Positions 23,616 to 33,235 of a stretch of DNA of 59,619 nucleotides are shown here, piece after piece. The first letter of the stretch is position 1. Every line of letters begins with the position of its first letter. The notes beneath the pieces are model-generated. The model saw nothing but the letters and a program-made list of their open reading frames with translations, did no database searches and had not been told where the DNA came from. The translations under genes were made by a program, and so were the position numbers. Origin of the DNA: a virus. The stretch lies in the IMG/VR virus record IMGVR_UViG_3300046170_000404, positions 1 through 59,619 of that record, one strand, 5' to 3'.

Positions 23616-24477
23616 TTAATTTGGTGTAACATCGTATTTGTTACCATCGTATTGTTTAATACTAACACCTTCACTTAAATCTACATAGTTAGAGGCACCT
23701 CTTCCAGAAGCCTCCATAATCTCAAGTGCAGTTGTAAAGTCTGCATTATTATCTTCTGCAATTGCAATAGCATCTGCAAAGTAACTATCTAATGCTTGTA
23801 GCTTTGCCTCAAACGTAGCTTCAGTGTCCCCTACTTGTGGGATAAGTTTTGTAATTCTTTCTGCTTCTTGCTCTGATACTGCAGCACCAGAGATCGCTTG
23901 TGTTACGAATGATGTTGCTTGTTGTATTCTACTTTTAAAAGCACCATAGTCTTTTGAAAATTGTGACCCCCCTACTTTACCAAGTGATGCTCTAATTCTT
24001 GATAGATCCCCAAACCCTACTGGCTTACCTAATTTATAATAGTCATCACCAATTCTAGATAAAATAGTTCTTACTCTTTTACTAACCTCTCAGTTCCTTC
24101 ATCTGTTCTGCAGAAGGCTTAGATACAACTGTAATTTTACCATCACCGTCTATTTGAGCCACAGTGCCAGTTGGTAGTTTATAGTTTTTTAATTCTGATT
24201 CAGTTAAAGTTCTAAGCCCTTTACCAGAACCCTTTGCTTTTTCTACAGATAGAATAGTTGCAGGTAATTTAGCAACACCTTCTCCTAATGCTGATAGTGC
24301 AGGAGAAAGTCCTTTACCTTTTGCTTGAAGTAATGGTGCAGCCAAAGTTGCGGCATAGATAGCTTTTTCTTTAGGAGTTAATGCAGATATACCTCCAGTT
24401 TGAAAATGTTTTATAGTTGGTTTCAATGACTTGAAGTATCTATCTTTAAACATTTTTCTTGTTAATACTTTATCCAT
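23616..24477 (-). CDS. Internal virion protein, split by a frameshift
   Basis: The first frame (24477 to stop at 24082) has MFKDRYFKSLKPTIKHFQT and an alanine-rich segment (AIYAATLAAPLLQAKGKG). The stop TAG at 24082-24084 interrupts it; skipping one base gives SKRVRTILSRIGDDYYKL...ASLGKVGGSQFSKDYGAF...SGAAVSEQEAERITKLIPQV to a stop at 23616. The second part is a good 155-residue helical domain with no start of its own, so both belong to one protein of about 285 aa. Position between ejection-type genes suggests an internal virion protein. Confidence 0.65.
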
Positions 24478-24479
24478 AC

Positions 24480-25343
24480 TTACCTCGGTTGCATCATGTT
24501 ATAAGCAGAATATCCTGCTAAACCAGTTCCCACTGCTTGTCCTAAAGGATTAGCTCCGGGAGCCGTGGTTGCTGTAAGTGTACTCTGTGTAGTAGGTAAA
24601 TTAGTCATGATACCTTTTAAGAACTCAACTCTTTGGTATGGCTCATATGCTCTTTGTAAAGCAGTAGCTCTTTGAGCATCTAATGCTGATTGACCAATAC
24701 CTCTTTGTAGTGCACCTGCTTGCATCTGTGCATTAATATCTGCTAATGACATCGCTTGTTGTTGTGCACCTAACTGACCTAAACCTTGACCTGCAGCCAA
24801 TTGAGTTGAAGTTTGTAAACCTTGTTGTTGTTGAGCTGCACCTAAAGCAGTTTGAAACCCTGCTGCTTGTGCTTGACCTATACTTGCTAGTCTTGCTCTT
24901 TCTATTTCTGCAGATTGAATACCTTGTCTACCACCACCAAAAGCACCTGCATTTACTGCTTGTGCCGCGGCTTGGTTTTGTGCCATTCCTGCTTGTCTAG
25001 AAATTTCATCAGTAACATAAGATTGATATGGATTTAAAAATTGATTTATATTTGGTCCTGCAGCAGCAGTTTGTTGTGCTCCTGTAAATGCACCAATACC
25101 TCCTGTAACTGAACCAGCACCTACTCCTGTTTGACCTGCTTGTGTAATACCTGCTTGCTCTAAAGGAGTTAAAGGTGCAACTTGAATACCTGGTAATGAT
25201 ACAGGTGACTTAGCTAAGTTTGCTGCTTCATCATATAAGGCTAGTTTTCTAGCCTCTACTCCTGGTGCTTCTCTTGCAATACTTGTTTGTGTCCCTGTAG
25301 AGGTTGTACCTCCTCCACCACCGCCACCGCCAAAAATACTCAT
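24480..25343 (-). CDS. Glycine/alanine/glutamine-rich virion protein
   Basis: Begins MSIFGGGGGGGGTTSTGTQ and is rich in A, G and Q with helical repeats (AAGFQTALGAAQQQQGLQT). Ejection-type and head-internal proteins of short-tailed marine phages have this composition. It overlaps the acetyltransferase-like gene by 1 bp and lies between ejection genes, so an internal virion role is inferred. Length and start are well supported. Confidence 0.65.
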   Translation of the reverse strand: MSIFGGGGGGGGTTSTGTQTSIAREAPGVEARKLALYDEAANLAKSPVSLPGIQVAPLTPLEQAGITQAGQTGVGAGSVTGGIGAFTGAQQTAAAGPNINQFLNPYQSYVTDEISRQAGMAQNQAAAQAVNAGAFGGGRQGIQSAEIERARLASIGQAQAAGFQTALGAAQQQQGLQTSTQLAAGQGLGQLGAQQQAMSLADINAQMQAGALQRGIGQSALDAQRATALQRAYEPYQRVEFLKGIMTNLPTTQSTLTATTAPGANPLGQAVGTGLAGYSAYNMMQPR

Positions 25344-25801
25344 TAGTTTAACTCCTTTTCAAATTCAACATGTCTAGACTTATAACCATATTTAGGCATA
25401 ACTTTTTTATAACCTGGTCTCATATAAGCTTTAATTTTTTTACAACCATTTACTTTAGCAAAAGTTTCTAAAGTATTAATTAATTTTTCTTCCCATAAAT
25501 TCATTTTCTTACCTGTACAAATTAAACCTTGTAATTCTTTAAAGTTAGGGTTGTTAAATATTCTAGTTGTAACAACACCGTAAACCTTATTTGACTCTTC
25601 TCCTTCTGAACCAAATACTAAAAACAATTGATTCTCTCCAGAGAGAAGTAATTCTTTAATATCATTAGGCTCCGCATAACCACCACTATAAACCAAAGCT
25701 TCCTTAATCATAAAATGAACTAAATCCCAAATATCCTCTACCTTAGAAGGAATGATTGGTAATACTTCAATTTCGTTTTTAATTATCTTTTGTGTTTGCA
25801 T
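25343..25801 (-). CDS. GNAT-like acetyltransferase-family protein
   Basis: The 152-aa protein has LFLVFGSEGEESNKVYGVVT and ICTGKKMNLWEEKLINTLE then FAKVNGCKKIKAYMRPGYKK, which follow the strand-helix order of small GNAT proteins carried by marine phages next to ejection-protein genes. The classic acetyl-CoA loop is not clear. Many such proteins are virion-associated. Overlaps the next gene by 23 bp. Confidence 0.55.
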   Translation of the reverse strand: MQTQKIIKNEIEVLPIIPSKVEDIWDLVHFMIKEALVYSGGYAEPNDIKELLLSGENQLFLVFGSEGEESNKVYGVVTTRIFNNPNFKELQGLICTGKKMNLWEEKLINTLETFAKVNGCKKIKAYMRPGYKKVMPKYGYKSRHVEFEKELN

Positions 25802-26717
25802 CGACTAAATCATAAATTCGTTTTAATTTTTTTTGTTGATCATAAAAGAAATTAGCGCCTGCTTTTCTCATACTCTTATAACTTTTAGGATCTCCACCTG
25901 ATAAAATACCTGCACCTAATACGGCATCAGCACGTGATACAAATTCTCCATCAGCCAATTGTGCAAGCATTGTATCTTCATCCTTGTCACCGTTACCTGC
26001 ACCATCTTCAACATAACCTTCGGCTCTTACATAATTGTTGTAATCGTTTTCATCATGATCTGTTTTAGACGGTAAATAATTTACTCCACCTTTATTAAAT
26101 TTTTTTACTGCACTTGCTAGACCACCTTCATTTGCATAAAACATATTTGATCCATAAGTTTCAGCTCTAGTCGGCATAGCGTTTGTTGCTGGTGTAAATG
26201 CACCTTGTAATTTATCAGATTGCTCTGCGTATGCTTTTGTATAATCTTCTTCAGTAAACGGTGGATCTACAACTTCCTCTTCTTCTAATAAAGGTAAAAC
26301 ACTTGAAGCTAATATTGCAGTTTGAAAAGGATTATCTTTTGCTTTTTTTAGTAAGTTAGCAGCTATACCTTTGTTTTCTGTTGCCTCCACTACATTTAAT
26401 CCAGATAACTCTCCACCTCTTGATATAATATCTCTACCTTTTTTATCTACACCTATAACTGTACCTTCAGGCATGTTTGCTTTATTTAAAAAACTTGTAC
26501 CTAAATTTCCTTTAGGCATAGGTGTTGCTGGCTGTGCTCCTCCTAATCCAATACTAGATAATGGAGCATTTTGAAATGATGCAGGACCAATGCCTGATGC
26601 TCCTAATGCATAAGAACCACCACCAATTAAGGCAGCATCTCTTAATGCTCGTTTTGTAGATTTTCCTCTAAGTTTTTGTACGCCAAATGTGGCTAACGCT
26701 AATGTAAATGGATCCAT
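25779..26717 (-). CDS. Virion protein (internal/ejection-type)
   Basis: The protein begins MDPFTLALATFGVQKLRGKS and has glycine/alanine-rich hydrophobic patches (AALIGGGSYALGASGIGP), then an acidic domain (VLPLLEEEEVVDPPFTEEDY) and NEGGLASAVKKFNKGGVNY, a segment common near the C-termini of phage ejection-region proteins. It is followed by glycosyltransferase genes. Role inferred from neighbours and composition. Confidence 0.6.
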   Translation of the reverse strand: MDPFTLALATFGVQKLRGKSTKRALRDAALIGGGSYALGASGIGPASFQNAPLSSIGLGGAQPATPMPKGNLGTSFLNKANMPEGTVIGVDKKGRDIISRGGELSGLNVVEATENKGIAANLLKKAKDNPFQTAILASSVLPLLEEEEVVDPPFTEEDYTKAYAEQSDKLQGAFTPATNAMPTRAETYGSNMFYANEGGLASAVKKFNKGGVNYLPSKTDHDENDYNNYVRAEGYVEDGAGNGDKDEDTMLAQLADGEFVSRADAVLGAGILSGGDPKSYKSMRKAGANFFYDQQKKLKRIYDLVDANTKDN

Positions 26718-26752
26718 AGTCTATTTTCCTAATAATAGCATATAATACCATT

Positions 26753-27628
26753 TTACTTAGCTGATATCAACTCATCGTAGAACTTGCCTTGATATTGATG
26801 TTCTCCAACATGAACAATAGCATCATTAACATAGGCATAACATTTACCACCAAGATCTCTCCAAAGTTTACAGAAAGCAAAATCTTCCCCGTTATATGTT
26901 TTTTCTTTGGGATCATGTAATGTGTCAAAAAAATTCCACATATTAGGTTTATTAACATACTCACCATTAATGACTGTTTTTTGAACAATTTCTTTGTCTG
27001 GATATTTTTCTATCATTTTTTCAATGACTTCTCTTTTTATTAACATACATCCAGTAGGAGAATCTGTTACCTCCATTATACCTTTATCTAATTTAATATC
27101 ATTAGGGTTAGGAACTTTCATAGGATAAGTATGTAAAGCCTTCCTTATATCATCTGGTGTTTTAATTCTTCCCTCTTGCATTTTCTTAAAGGCTTTATCC
27201 CACATCAAAGTTTTTAATGGGTAAGGTACAGATATAATATGTTTATCTGCTTTAAGCATAGTAAATATAGACTTACCTTGAAAATATATATCTGAATCAA
27301 TAAATAATAAATGAGTGGCTTTAGACTCAAGAAAGCCTGCAACTGATAAATTTCTACCTTGTGTAACTAAGGATGATTTGACTAGATGAAAAGATACTTT
27401 TAATTTTTTATAAAAACAATCTTTTTGAAATTCTATTAAGGCTTGTGTAAAGTGAATTGAAACATCACTGTGTACAGGTGTTGCAACAAAAACTTCAAAA
27501 TTTTTAAATTCGTCTTGTTGTTCCTTCCATAAAGGCTCTATGGCTTTTTCATAATCTGATTGTGTTTCTATACTTACCTCTTGTAAGGTTTGATATGTAT
27601 CTTCATTTATATATTTATTGTTTGACAC
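26753..27628 (-). CDS. GT-A fold glycosyltransferase
   Basis: FEVFVATPVHSDVSIHF is followed by RNLSVAGFLESKATHLLFID then the DxD motif IDSDIYF; DSPTGCMLIKREVIEKM and NGEDFAFCKLWRDLGGKCYA follow, the E-D-F-x-F-C acceptor region. Transfers a sugar from a nucleotide sugar to a phage or host glycan; acceptor unknown. It is co-transcribed with a GT-B enzyme and a carbamoyltransferase, suggesting together they build a decorated glycan or modify a virion or DNA component. It overlaps its upstream partner by 14 bp. Confidence 0.8.
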   Translation of the reverse strand: MSNNKYINEDTYQTLQEVSIETQSDYEKAIEPLWKEQQDEFKNFEVFVATPVHSDVSIHFTQALIEFQKDCFYKKLKVSFHLVKSSLVTQGRNLSVAGFLESKATHLLFIDSDIYFQGKSIFTMLKADKHIISVPYPLKTLMWDKAFKKMQEGRIKTPDDIRKALHTYPMKVPNPNDIKLDKGIMEVTDSPTGCMLIKREVIEKMIEKYPDKEIVQKTVINGEYVNKPNMWNFFDTLHDPKEKTYNGEDFAFCKLWRDLGGKCYAYVNDAIVHVGEHQYQGKFYDELISAK

Positions 27629-28544
27629 GTAAGGCTCCTTTCAAAAAGTTTGTCCATTCAATACCCTTTTTTTCCCAGCTATAAAATTTTTTATAGTATT
27701 TTTGTTGTTCATCTAAATGGTTTTGTATTGTATCTGTGTGAAGATAATCTGCACAGACATCAATTGCCCCTGCAATACTACTAGCTAAAAGTTCTAAATT
27801 TTTAGTGTAAGATACATATACCGGCCACTCTGCACAAGTTTCTGGTAGTGCTCCAAAGTTTGTTGTTATTACATGAACTCCTGCAGCTAAAGCTTCTAAT
27901 GCTGATGCACAAAATGTTTCTTCAAAAATGGATGGATACACAAAAAGATTATAATCAGACATATGCTCTAAAATATATTCATGAGGCTTGTACCCAATAT
28001 AGTTCACGTTAGGTAATTTACTTGCTTGTTCAAATAATGCTTTTGTATCTTGGTTTGCTTTTTCAGCAAATTCACTTCCATATATTTCATTTGAACTATA
28101 CACATCTAAAGTAACATTTGGGTTTTTTATTAATTGCATTGCTAGCAACAAAACATTTAAACCTCTCCAAGGAGTACAATGATGTAAGATTCTTATTGAA
28201 TCTCCTTTTTTATATATTTTTCTTTTTGGAAAATGACTTGCTCCATTTTTAATAACTATTGATCTGTCCTCTGGTATTTGGAAAAAATACCTAAACTTTT
28301 CAAAAGTCCAATGTGAATTAAAAACATACCAATCATATTCACGATGTCTATCTTTGTTTCTAAAAAAACTTTGTAAGTTAGGTTGATCCCAAGAATTTTT
28401 TTGCCAAAGTATATTTATTTTATTTGGATCTAGTGGAACTTTACCTGGTATTGATGTACAAATTTGAAATTTACTTAACAAATCTTTAGAAACATATTTT
28501 TCTAAAAATTCATGTTGTATTTCTGTAGCGCCTCTAGGTTGCAT
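27615..28544 (-). CDS. GT-B glycosyltransferase (family 4-like)
   Basis: The C-terminal donor domain has the family 4 pattern: YPSIFEETFCASALEALAAG then VHVITTNFGALPE. The N-terminal acceptor half is visible too (WYVFNSHWTFEKFRYF). The residues for nucleotide-sugar binding are present. It is one gene of the 26.7-30.0 kb sugar cluster. Sugar donor and acceptor unknown. Confidence 0.8.
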   Translation of the reverse strand: MQPRGATEIQHEFLEKYVSKDLLSKFQICTSIPGKVPLDPNKINILWQKNSWDQPNLQSFFRNKDRHREYDWYVFNSHWTFEKFRYFFQIPEDRSIVIKNGASHFPKRKIYKKGDSIRILHHCTPWRGLNVLLLAMQLIKNPNVTLDVYSSNEIYGSEFAEKANQDTKALFEQASKLPNVNYIGYKPHEYILEHMSDYNLFVYPSIFEETFCASALEALAAGVHVITTNFGALPETCAEWPVYVSYTKNLELLASSIAGAIDVCADYLHTDTIQNHLDEQQKYYKKFYSWEKKGIEWTNFLKGALRVKQ

Positions 28545-28565
28545 TTAAGTCTTATATTTCATAAT

Positions 28566-29129
28566 TTATGGTTTGTAAACATGTTTAAATTCAGAATTGT
28601 TAGCTGTCCACTCTAAAAATTCTTCACTCTCTACAATAGGGTAGCCCGCTAAATTAAAAGAAGTATTTAATAGCATAGGGACATTTGTTTTTTTAAAAAA
28701 CATTTCTATTAAATCATAATAATTTTTATTATCTATTTTTTTTAAGGTTTGTATCCTGCAAGTATTATCTACATGCACTATAGAAGGTACTTCTTTAATT
28801 GCTTTCTCTTTAGCATAAACTGCAAACGACATGTGTGGACTTTCTTTTAATGTACCTAAATCAAAATAATCATGTGCGTGTTCCAACAATATTGTCCCTG
28901 CAAGTGGTCTCCACCATTCTCTTTTTTTAAATTTATTAACAATGTTTTTAGCTTCAGGATTTCTAGGATCAAATAAAATAGAACGATTACCTAAAGCTCT
29001 AGATCCCCATTCGCTTTCATTTTGAAAAATAACTAATGGTTTTTGTTCCAGTAGTATGTCTACTGCTTTTTCTTTAGTTTCTATAATTATCATAATACAA
29101 TGCAGCTCCAATAGCTGTTCCACCATCAT
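28566..29129 (-). CDS. Carbamoyltransferase (NodU/TobZ), C-terminal fragment
   Basis: The fragment holds NESEWGSRALGNRSILFDPR and LLNTSFNLAGYPIVESEEF, the strictly conserved E-x-G-x-RALG-x-RS and NTSFN motifs of NodU/CmcH carbamoyltransferases. These use carbamoyl phosphate and ATP to carbamoylate hydroxyl groups of sugars or antibiotics. It is separated from the N-terminal half by one extra base near 29074-29090. Its own first methionine is out of context, so it should be read as the second part of one gene. Confidence 0.8.
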   Translation of the reverse strand: MMVEQLLELHCIMIIIETKEKAVDILLEQKPLVIFQNESEWGSRALGNRSILFDPRNPEAKNIVNKFKKREWWRPLAGTILLEHAHDYFDLGTLKESPHMSFAVYAKEKAIKEVPSIVHVDNTCRIQTLKKIDNKNYYDLIEMFFKKTNVPMLLNTSFNLAGYPIVESEEFLEWTANNSEFKHVYKP

Positions 29130-29997
29130 GTGGTATAGGGTCTACAAAAAAATTTAATTCAGGGTATTGTTTAACATATTTAAAATTATTAGAGCAATTT
29201 AAAAAATAACCACCAGATAATACAATATTTTTACTTCTATGTTTTACTTGATTTATTAATTCACAAGTTTCTACATAAGTTTTTTCTTGTACCTCTTTTG
29301 CAATATTTACATTATCATAATCTAAATTATACTTTTTATCAGTATAAGCATATGAAGATAATCCCATAACTTTACCAGAATTTTCACCATCCTCTGCATA
29401 ACCAATTTCACCACATGCTTTTGTAAAAGATGCACCACCTCTTATTTCATTACTAAATTTATTTCGAAAGCCATCAACGTATTTAAAAAAACTAAAAGGA
29501 GACATATCTTTAGATATTTCTGCTTTCATACAAGTGCTGTGCTTATAGAAAGGCACAACATTTTTTTTATTAATTAAATAAATTGATTCTATTTCTTGAT
29601 AAGGAATATAAGAAGCGCAAGCACCTCCACCGTCAACTATAATAGCTGCCGCCTCATCAAAATCTGAAAAATAAAAAGAACTTATTGCGTGATAAATATG
29701 ATGTTGTTTTTCATTAAAATAATAAGGAGGATTATCTAATTGTTTTTGTAAACAATTTATAATGTCTTGATCATTACCACATTCATAAGAAAAATTTCTA
29801 CCATAAGATACATAGCAAACAAAATCTGGTTGAAAGTTTATTTTTTGTAAAATAGATTGATATACTTTTAAATTTTTATCTGGGGTATAACCTTTTTTTA
29901 AAACAAATCTTGTTTCGTCAAAGTAGTGTGTAATTCTTTTATTTTCATACACACAAATAGATGGATTATGAGAAATATTAATAGAAAGTATTTTCAC
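29074..29997 (-). CDS. Carbamoyltransferase (NodU/TobZ), N-terminal fragment
   Basis: MKILSINISHNPSICVYEN is the typical start (IxxxHxxS). KQHHIYHAISSFYFSDFDEA supplies the metal-binding histidines, and AIIVDGGGACASY and IVLSGGYFLNCSNN are the conserved glycine-rich and lG-G-x-x-N-C motifs of the N-terminal ATPase-like domain. Reading into the 28566-29129 frame needs one base fewer, just before the TAA at 29074-29076. Complete, the enzyme would be about 475 aa, short but plausible. Lies with two glycosyltransferases. Confidence 0.85.
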   Translation of the reverse strand: MKILSINISHNPSICVYENKRITHYFDETRFVLKKGYTPDKNLKVYQSILQKINFQPDFVCYVSYGRNFSYECGNDQDIINCLQKQLDNPPYYFNEKQHHIYHAISSFYFSDFDEAAAIIVDGGGACASYIPYQEIESIYLINKKNVVPFYKHSTCMKAEISKDMSPFSFFKYVDGFRNKFSNEIRGGASFTKACGEIGYAEDGENSGKVMGLSSYAYTDKKYNLDYDNVNIAKEVQEKTYVETCELINQVKHRSKNIVLSGGYFLNCSNNFKYVKQYPELNFFVDPIPHDGGTAIGAALYYDNYRN

Positions 29998-30011
29998 AGA
30001 AAATATTTTAA

Positions 30012-30212
30012 TTACTTTTTAGTTAAAGCTCCCATTTCACCAATTCTTGTAACTTTTATTTCAAGGTCTTGCCTAAAGTCATCCACAGTAGTATCAGTAT
30101 TGGGATCAGCAACATCAGCATCAAAATCAACTTTGCTAGCATACACTTTGCCTGTTCTTTTATTTTTAATAATTTCTTTTGCAGTTGCTGGTATTTTAGG
30201 TAAATCACTCAT
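30012..30212 (-). CDS. Small hypothetical protein (66 aa)
   Basis: Begins MSDLPKIPATAKEIIKNKR and has DFDADVADPNTDTTVDDF, an acidic patch common in small phage structural-region proteins. Its start overlaps the previous stop (ATGA) and it lies just before the carbamoyltransferase. Function unknown. Confidence 0.6.
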   Translation of the reverse strand: MSDLPKIPATAKEIIKNKRTGKVYASKVDFDADVADPNTDTTVDDFRQDLEIKVTRIGEMGALTKK

Positions 30213-30343
30213 TGCGTACGTCCCTGTCTATTATATTTTTTATTATGTTGCAACTTCTTTTTTTTATTAGGACTCTTACAATGTCTTCTAGGTCTTTTCC
30301 TAGGTTGATCTCTTTCTACAAAATCTTTAAATTTTCTAGCCAT
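30209..30343 (-). CDS. Small basic protein (44 aa)
   Basis: Starts MARKFKDFVERDQPRKRPRR at 30343 and is almost all K and R with a Cys (HCKSPNKKKKLQH). The TGA overlaps the next ATG. It was missed by length cutoffs but its overlaps with both neighbours support it. Likely binds DNA or RNA or is a small virion protein; unproven. Confidence 0.65.
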   Translation of the reverse strand: MARKFKDFVERDQPRKRPRRHCKSPNKKKKLQHNKKYNRQGRTQ

Positions 30344-30671
30344 TTTCCTGTGATCGGTCTATAAGAGCGTAACTTACAACACCTGTTATTTCGTTCGCTG
30401 AACCTGCTTGCATTGATAAAACATCACTTGCTTCCATTGCTAAAGTTTCTTCGATCATATTTGCTTGAGCTTTATTAAGTTCTTTATAACCTATTTTTAC
30501 AGCTGAACCTCCAGACTTTGTTAATAAAGCATGTGTATCAACATTGCTTGCAGTATCGTGAACTGCTTGTAAATTTTTTACAAGTATAGTTGCATCTGCA
30601 GGGCACGTCAAAACAGGAGTAGCATCTGTAGTTGTTAAATTAAATGTTTCGCTTTTGTATCTAATTGTCAT
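30336..30671 (-). CDS. Structural-region hypothetical protein (111 aa)
   Basis: Start chosen at ATG 30671 (MTIRYKSETFNLTTTDATPV), overlapping the previous stop by ATGA. The protein is beta-rich (ATPVLTCPADATILVKNL, VVSYALI), like small virion or tail accessory proteins. It lies directly downstream of the large tail protein gene. Function not known. Confidence 0.65.
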   Translation of the reverse strand: MTIRYKSETFNLTTTDATPVLTCPADATILVKNLQAVHDTASNVDTHALLTKSGGSAVKIGYKELNKAQANMIEETLAMEASDVLSMQAGSANEITGVVSYALIDRSQENG

Positions 30672-30832
30672 GATATAAACCAATTAAAAGTATCTTGTTC
30701 ATTTTTTAATTCTTGTTGATAAGAAGTGTTTAACTTATCTTGCATCGTTCGTAAAGACTGTGCTACTTGTCTTTGGTTTTCTTGAGTATAAGCAGGGGTA
30801 GGTTCGGGTATAACAATATCTACTCTGGCCAT
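30668..30832 (-). CDS. Small hypothetical protein (54 aa)
   Basis: Starts MARVDIVIPEPTPAYTQENQ at 30832 and ends EQDTFNWFIS. Its start overlaps the tail protein stop, and its own stop overlaps the next start. Highly helical. It is typically found in this position next to the large tail protein. Function unknown. Confidence 0.65.
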   Translation of the reverse strand: MARVDIVIPEPTPAYTQENQRQVAQSLRTMQDKLNTSYQQELKNEQDTFNWFIS

Positions 30833-32982
30833 TATCTCATTCCATCTGGTTGAACATCTACTCTAAAAGTTCCATATCTCCAATTTTGATCTGTAGAAGT
30901 ATTTGCTATTTTAACACTAGCAAACCTAGATCTCGCTCTTGTGTCTACCTTTTGTGTTGATCCGGTAACCGTGAATGGTCCTAAAGGAGAAGATGTTTCT
31001 GTATCACTAGGGAAGTCTCTAAGTAAAATAGTTACTTGGGCATCACCCTGTATAAGTTTAAAATCTGGAATAAACCTTCTCATACTCATAAACATTTGTG
31101 CTTCACCCTCAACGGCTAAACTAAAGTCCCCTGATTCAATAAAAGCTGCAATAGCTGTTTTGTTTCCTGCAGTATCTACCTGATCTGTTCCAACTTCGTG
31201 AGCATAATAAATAGTCCCACCATTTAAATTTGTTACACCTTGAATTAAAGGGAAAGTTGGTGTTGTTGTTGAATTAAATTCAGTTGCATAAGGAACATCG
31301 TATAAATTGGCATCTGTCCAAGTAGTTCTTGATAAAGAACCTGTTGTCCATGTTCCACTTTGATAATTAAAAGTAACGCATCTATCATTAAAATCTGAAC
31401 CTGCTTTAGGATAAAACCAAGTAAGTTCTTCATATAAATGATTAAGTCCTACGTATACTGATTCACCGTTTTGATAATTAACCCCAAGGTTATCTCCTTT
31501 ACTTGTAAATACAAAGTCTTCAACTTGGCATGGTAAAGATTTAACGGTACCATCGTATACAAAGAATCCACCAGATTCCCCCATCCAATATACAGCTCCA
31601 TTTACATATTTTATAGAGTGTTGTCCAATAGCTCCACAATTAGAACCTACTTGTCTTATAGAAAAAGTGAAAGGTGGTCCTACAAATTGAATTACATAAG
31701 CTGAATTATCGGTTAAAACTAACGTATAATCTTTTCCTTTAACTGCCCCTACTATTTTTGTACCTGCATCTATTCTAAAGGTACCAGCCGTGTTTACTGA
31801 AGTTGGTGCATAGTCACTAATATTTTCTTGATCAGAAAACCTTATAAACATTTTATCTTGCGTGCCCCCACTTCCAATTGTAGTTTCAGTCCCTAACATT
31901 AATAAATGCCTATCCCTATCTGATACAAGAGACATAACTGATTTTTCTGGTGCTCCACTTACAACAGTTGCTCTTGTAGTTAATGCATTAGGATTTGAGT
32001 TAATGGGATTCCATTCAAATGTTTTACCATTTTTAATTGTAGCAATTAATTTTTCTCCAAAATTATCTAAAGACCAAGATGCAGGATCAATTGTCAAAGT
32101 CGAAGCTAAAGAAGCTTGTCCCCAACCAGTGTAGTATTCAACACCAGACCCAGATGCATGTGCAGATCTTGTACCTGCAGTTGCTCTAGTAATTCCTGTA
32201 AGATCATTTGTAGATACACCAGTGTAAGAAATAAATTCTGCGCCAACTTTTATTGTTCCAGAAGTTGGAAACCCAGTTGTTGATGCAAGTGTAATAGAAG
32301 TTCCAGACCCCCCAGTACCTGCAGTGTCATCTAATAAAGCTCCGTTTAAAGTTCCAAATACTTGTTGACCTCCACCCCATAGTCCTGTTCCCCAACCAAA
32401 ACCATAAGTAAAACCTAGAGCACCTGCACTAATGTACGGATTGACAGTTGCAGACCCACTTCCGTTGACCGTGGTTCCTGCTGCGCTTGCCATTGTAATA
32501 GTAAAAGAATCACTATCTGGAACAGTGACTACTTGAAAAGTATTTGTTTCAAAATTTCCAGCAGTGTATCCAGCACCAGACGGAGGAGTAACTGAAGTAA
32601 ATGTAAATAAGTCTCCAGGTTGTAATGTATGAGCTGCTTTATTTACCGTAACGGTAGCCGAAGTATTTACAGTATCAAATGTACAACCAGTTATAGCTGT
32701 ACCTAATGGTGTTATATCGTAAAAAGCACCTTCATAATAAATAATTAAAACTTTGTTTGTGCCTATGGCTGCATATCTTCGACCATCTAAATCAGCCCAT
32801 ATAAACTGTTCTCTTGCTGCACCTACTAAAGATGAATTAACAAGTTGTTCCCAACCTCCTATTTTTTCAGGTAGTCCGTATCTAAAACGTACAAAGTCCC
32901 CATCAGTCCACTGACCTTGAGCTCCTGTTTCAGTTACCTGTTTGTTAAATCCTGGTGCTATTTGTACTTTTGTTAGAGGCAT
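30832..32982 (-). CDS. Large tail/stabilisation protein (P22 gp10-like)
   Basis: Starts MPLTKVQIAPGFNKQVTETG and TDGDFVRFRYGLPEKIGGWE, a beginning I recognise from marine short-tailed phages and related to packaged-DNA stabilisation proteins (P22 gp10). The 716 residues are beta-rich with repeated strands and several Ig-like-looking stretches (GSGTSITLASTTGFPTSGTI). It would sit at the tail hub. It heads the 30-33 kb tail group and is followed by small accessory genes. Confidence 0.75.
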   Translation of the reverse strand: MPLTKVQIAPGFNKQVTETGAQGQWTDGDFVRFRYGLPEKIGGWEQLVNSSLVGAAREQFIWADLDGRRYAAIGTNKVLIIYYEGAFYDITPLGTAITGCTFDTVNTSATVTVNKAAHTLQPGDLFTFTSVTPPSGAGYTAGNFETNTFQVVTVPDSDSFTITMASAAGTTVNGSGSATVNPYISAGALGFTYGFGWGTGLWGGGQQVFGTLNGALLDDTAGTGGSGTSITLASTTGFPTSGTIKVGAEFISYTGVSTNDLTGITRATAGTRSAHASGSGVEYYTGWGQASLASTLTIDPASWSLDNFGEKLIATIKNGKTFEWNPINSNPNALTTRATVVSGAPEKSVMSLVSDRDRHLLMLGTETTIGSGGTQDKMFIRFSDQENISDYAPTSVNTAGTFRIDAGTKIVGAVKGKDYTLVLTDNSAYVIQFVGPPFTFSIRQVGSNCGAIGQHSIKYVNGAVYWMGESGGFFVYDGTVKSLPCQVEDFVFTSKGDNLGVNYQNGESVYVGLNHLYEELTWFYPKAGSDFNDRCVTFNYQSGTWTTGSLSRTTWTDANLYDVPYATEFNSTTTPTFPLIQGVTNLNGGTIYYAHEVGTDQVDTAGNKTAIAAFIESGDFSLAVEGEAQMFMSMRRFIPDFKLIQGDAQVTILLRDFPSDTETSSPLGPFTVTGSTQKVDTRARSRFASVKIANTSTDQNWRYGTFRVDVQPDGMR

Positions 32983-33016
32983 GGCTTATTATACCATGAC
33001 AATATTAAGAAATCTA

Positions 33017-33235
33017 TTATTCGCCCTTGATTTCAGTTTCTTCCCTTGTTTCCAAGTTTTTAATTTCATCATTAAAATTAAAATTCCAATCCATTACAAT
33101 CTTAGCTATTACATTACCAAAATGTTTTAAAGTTAAAGCTGGTAAATGTAGTTTTTTCTTTTCTTGTATTATTTTTACTTCATGATCTTCAAAAATAATA
33201 TCACATGATCCATCTTCTTTTTGTATAAATTTCAT
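33017..33235 (-). CDS. Small hypothetical protein (72 aa)
   Basis: MKFIQKEDGSCDIIFEDHEV suggests a short beta sheet followed by a helix (LTLKHFGNVIAKIVMDWNF). It sits between the tail protein and the oxygenase genes and abuts the upstream oxygenase by a single base. Unknown function. Confidence 0.6.
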   Translation of the reverse strand: MKFIQKEDGSCDIIFEDHEVKIIQEKKKLHLPALTLKHFGNVIAKIVMDWNFNFNDEIKNLETREETEIKGE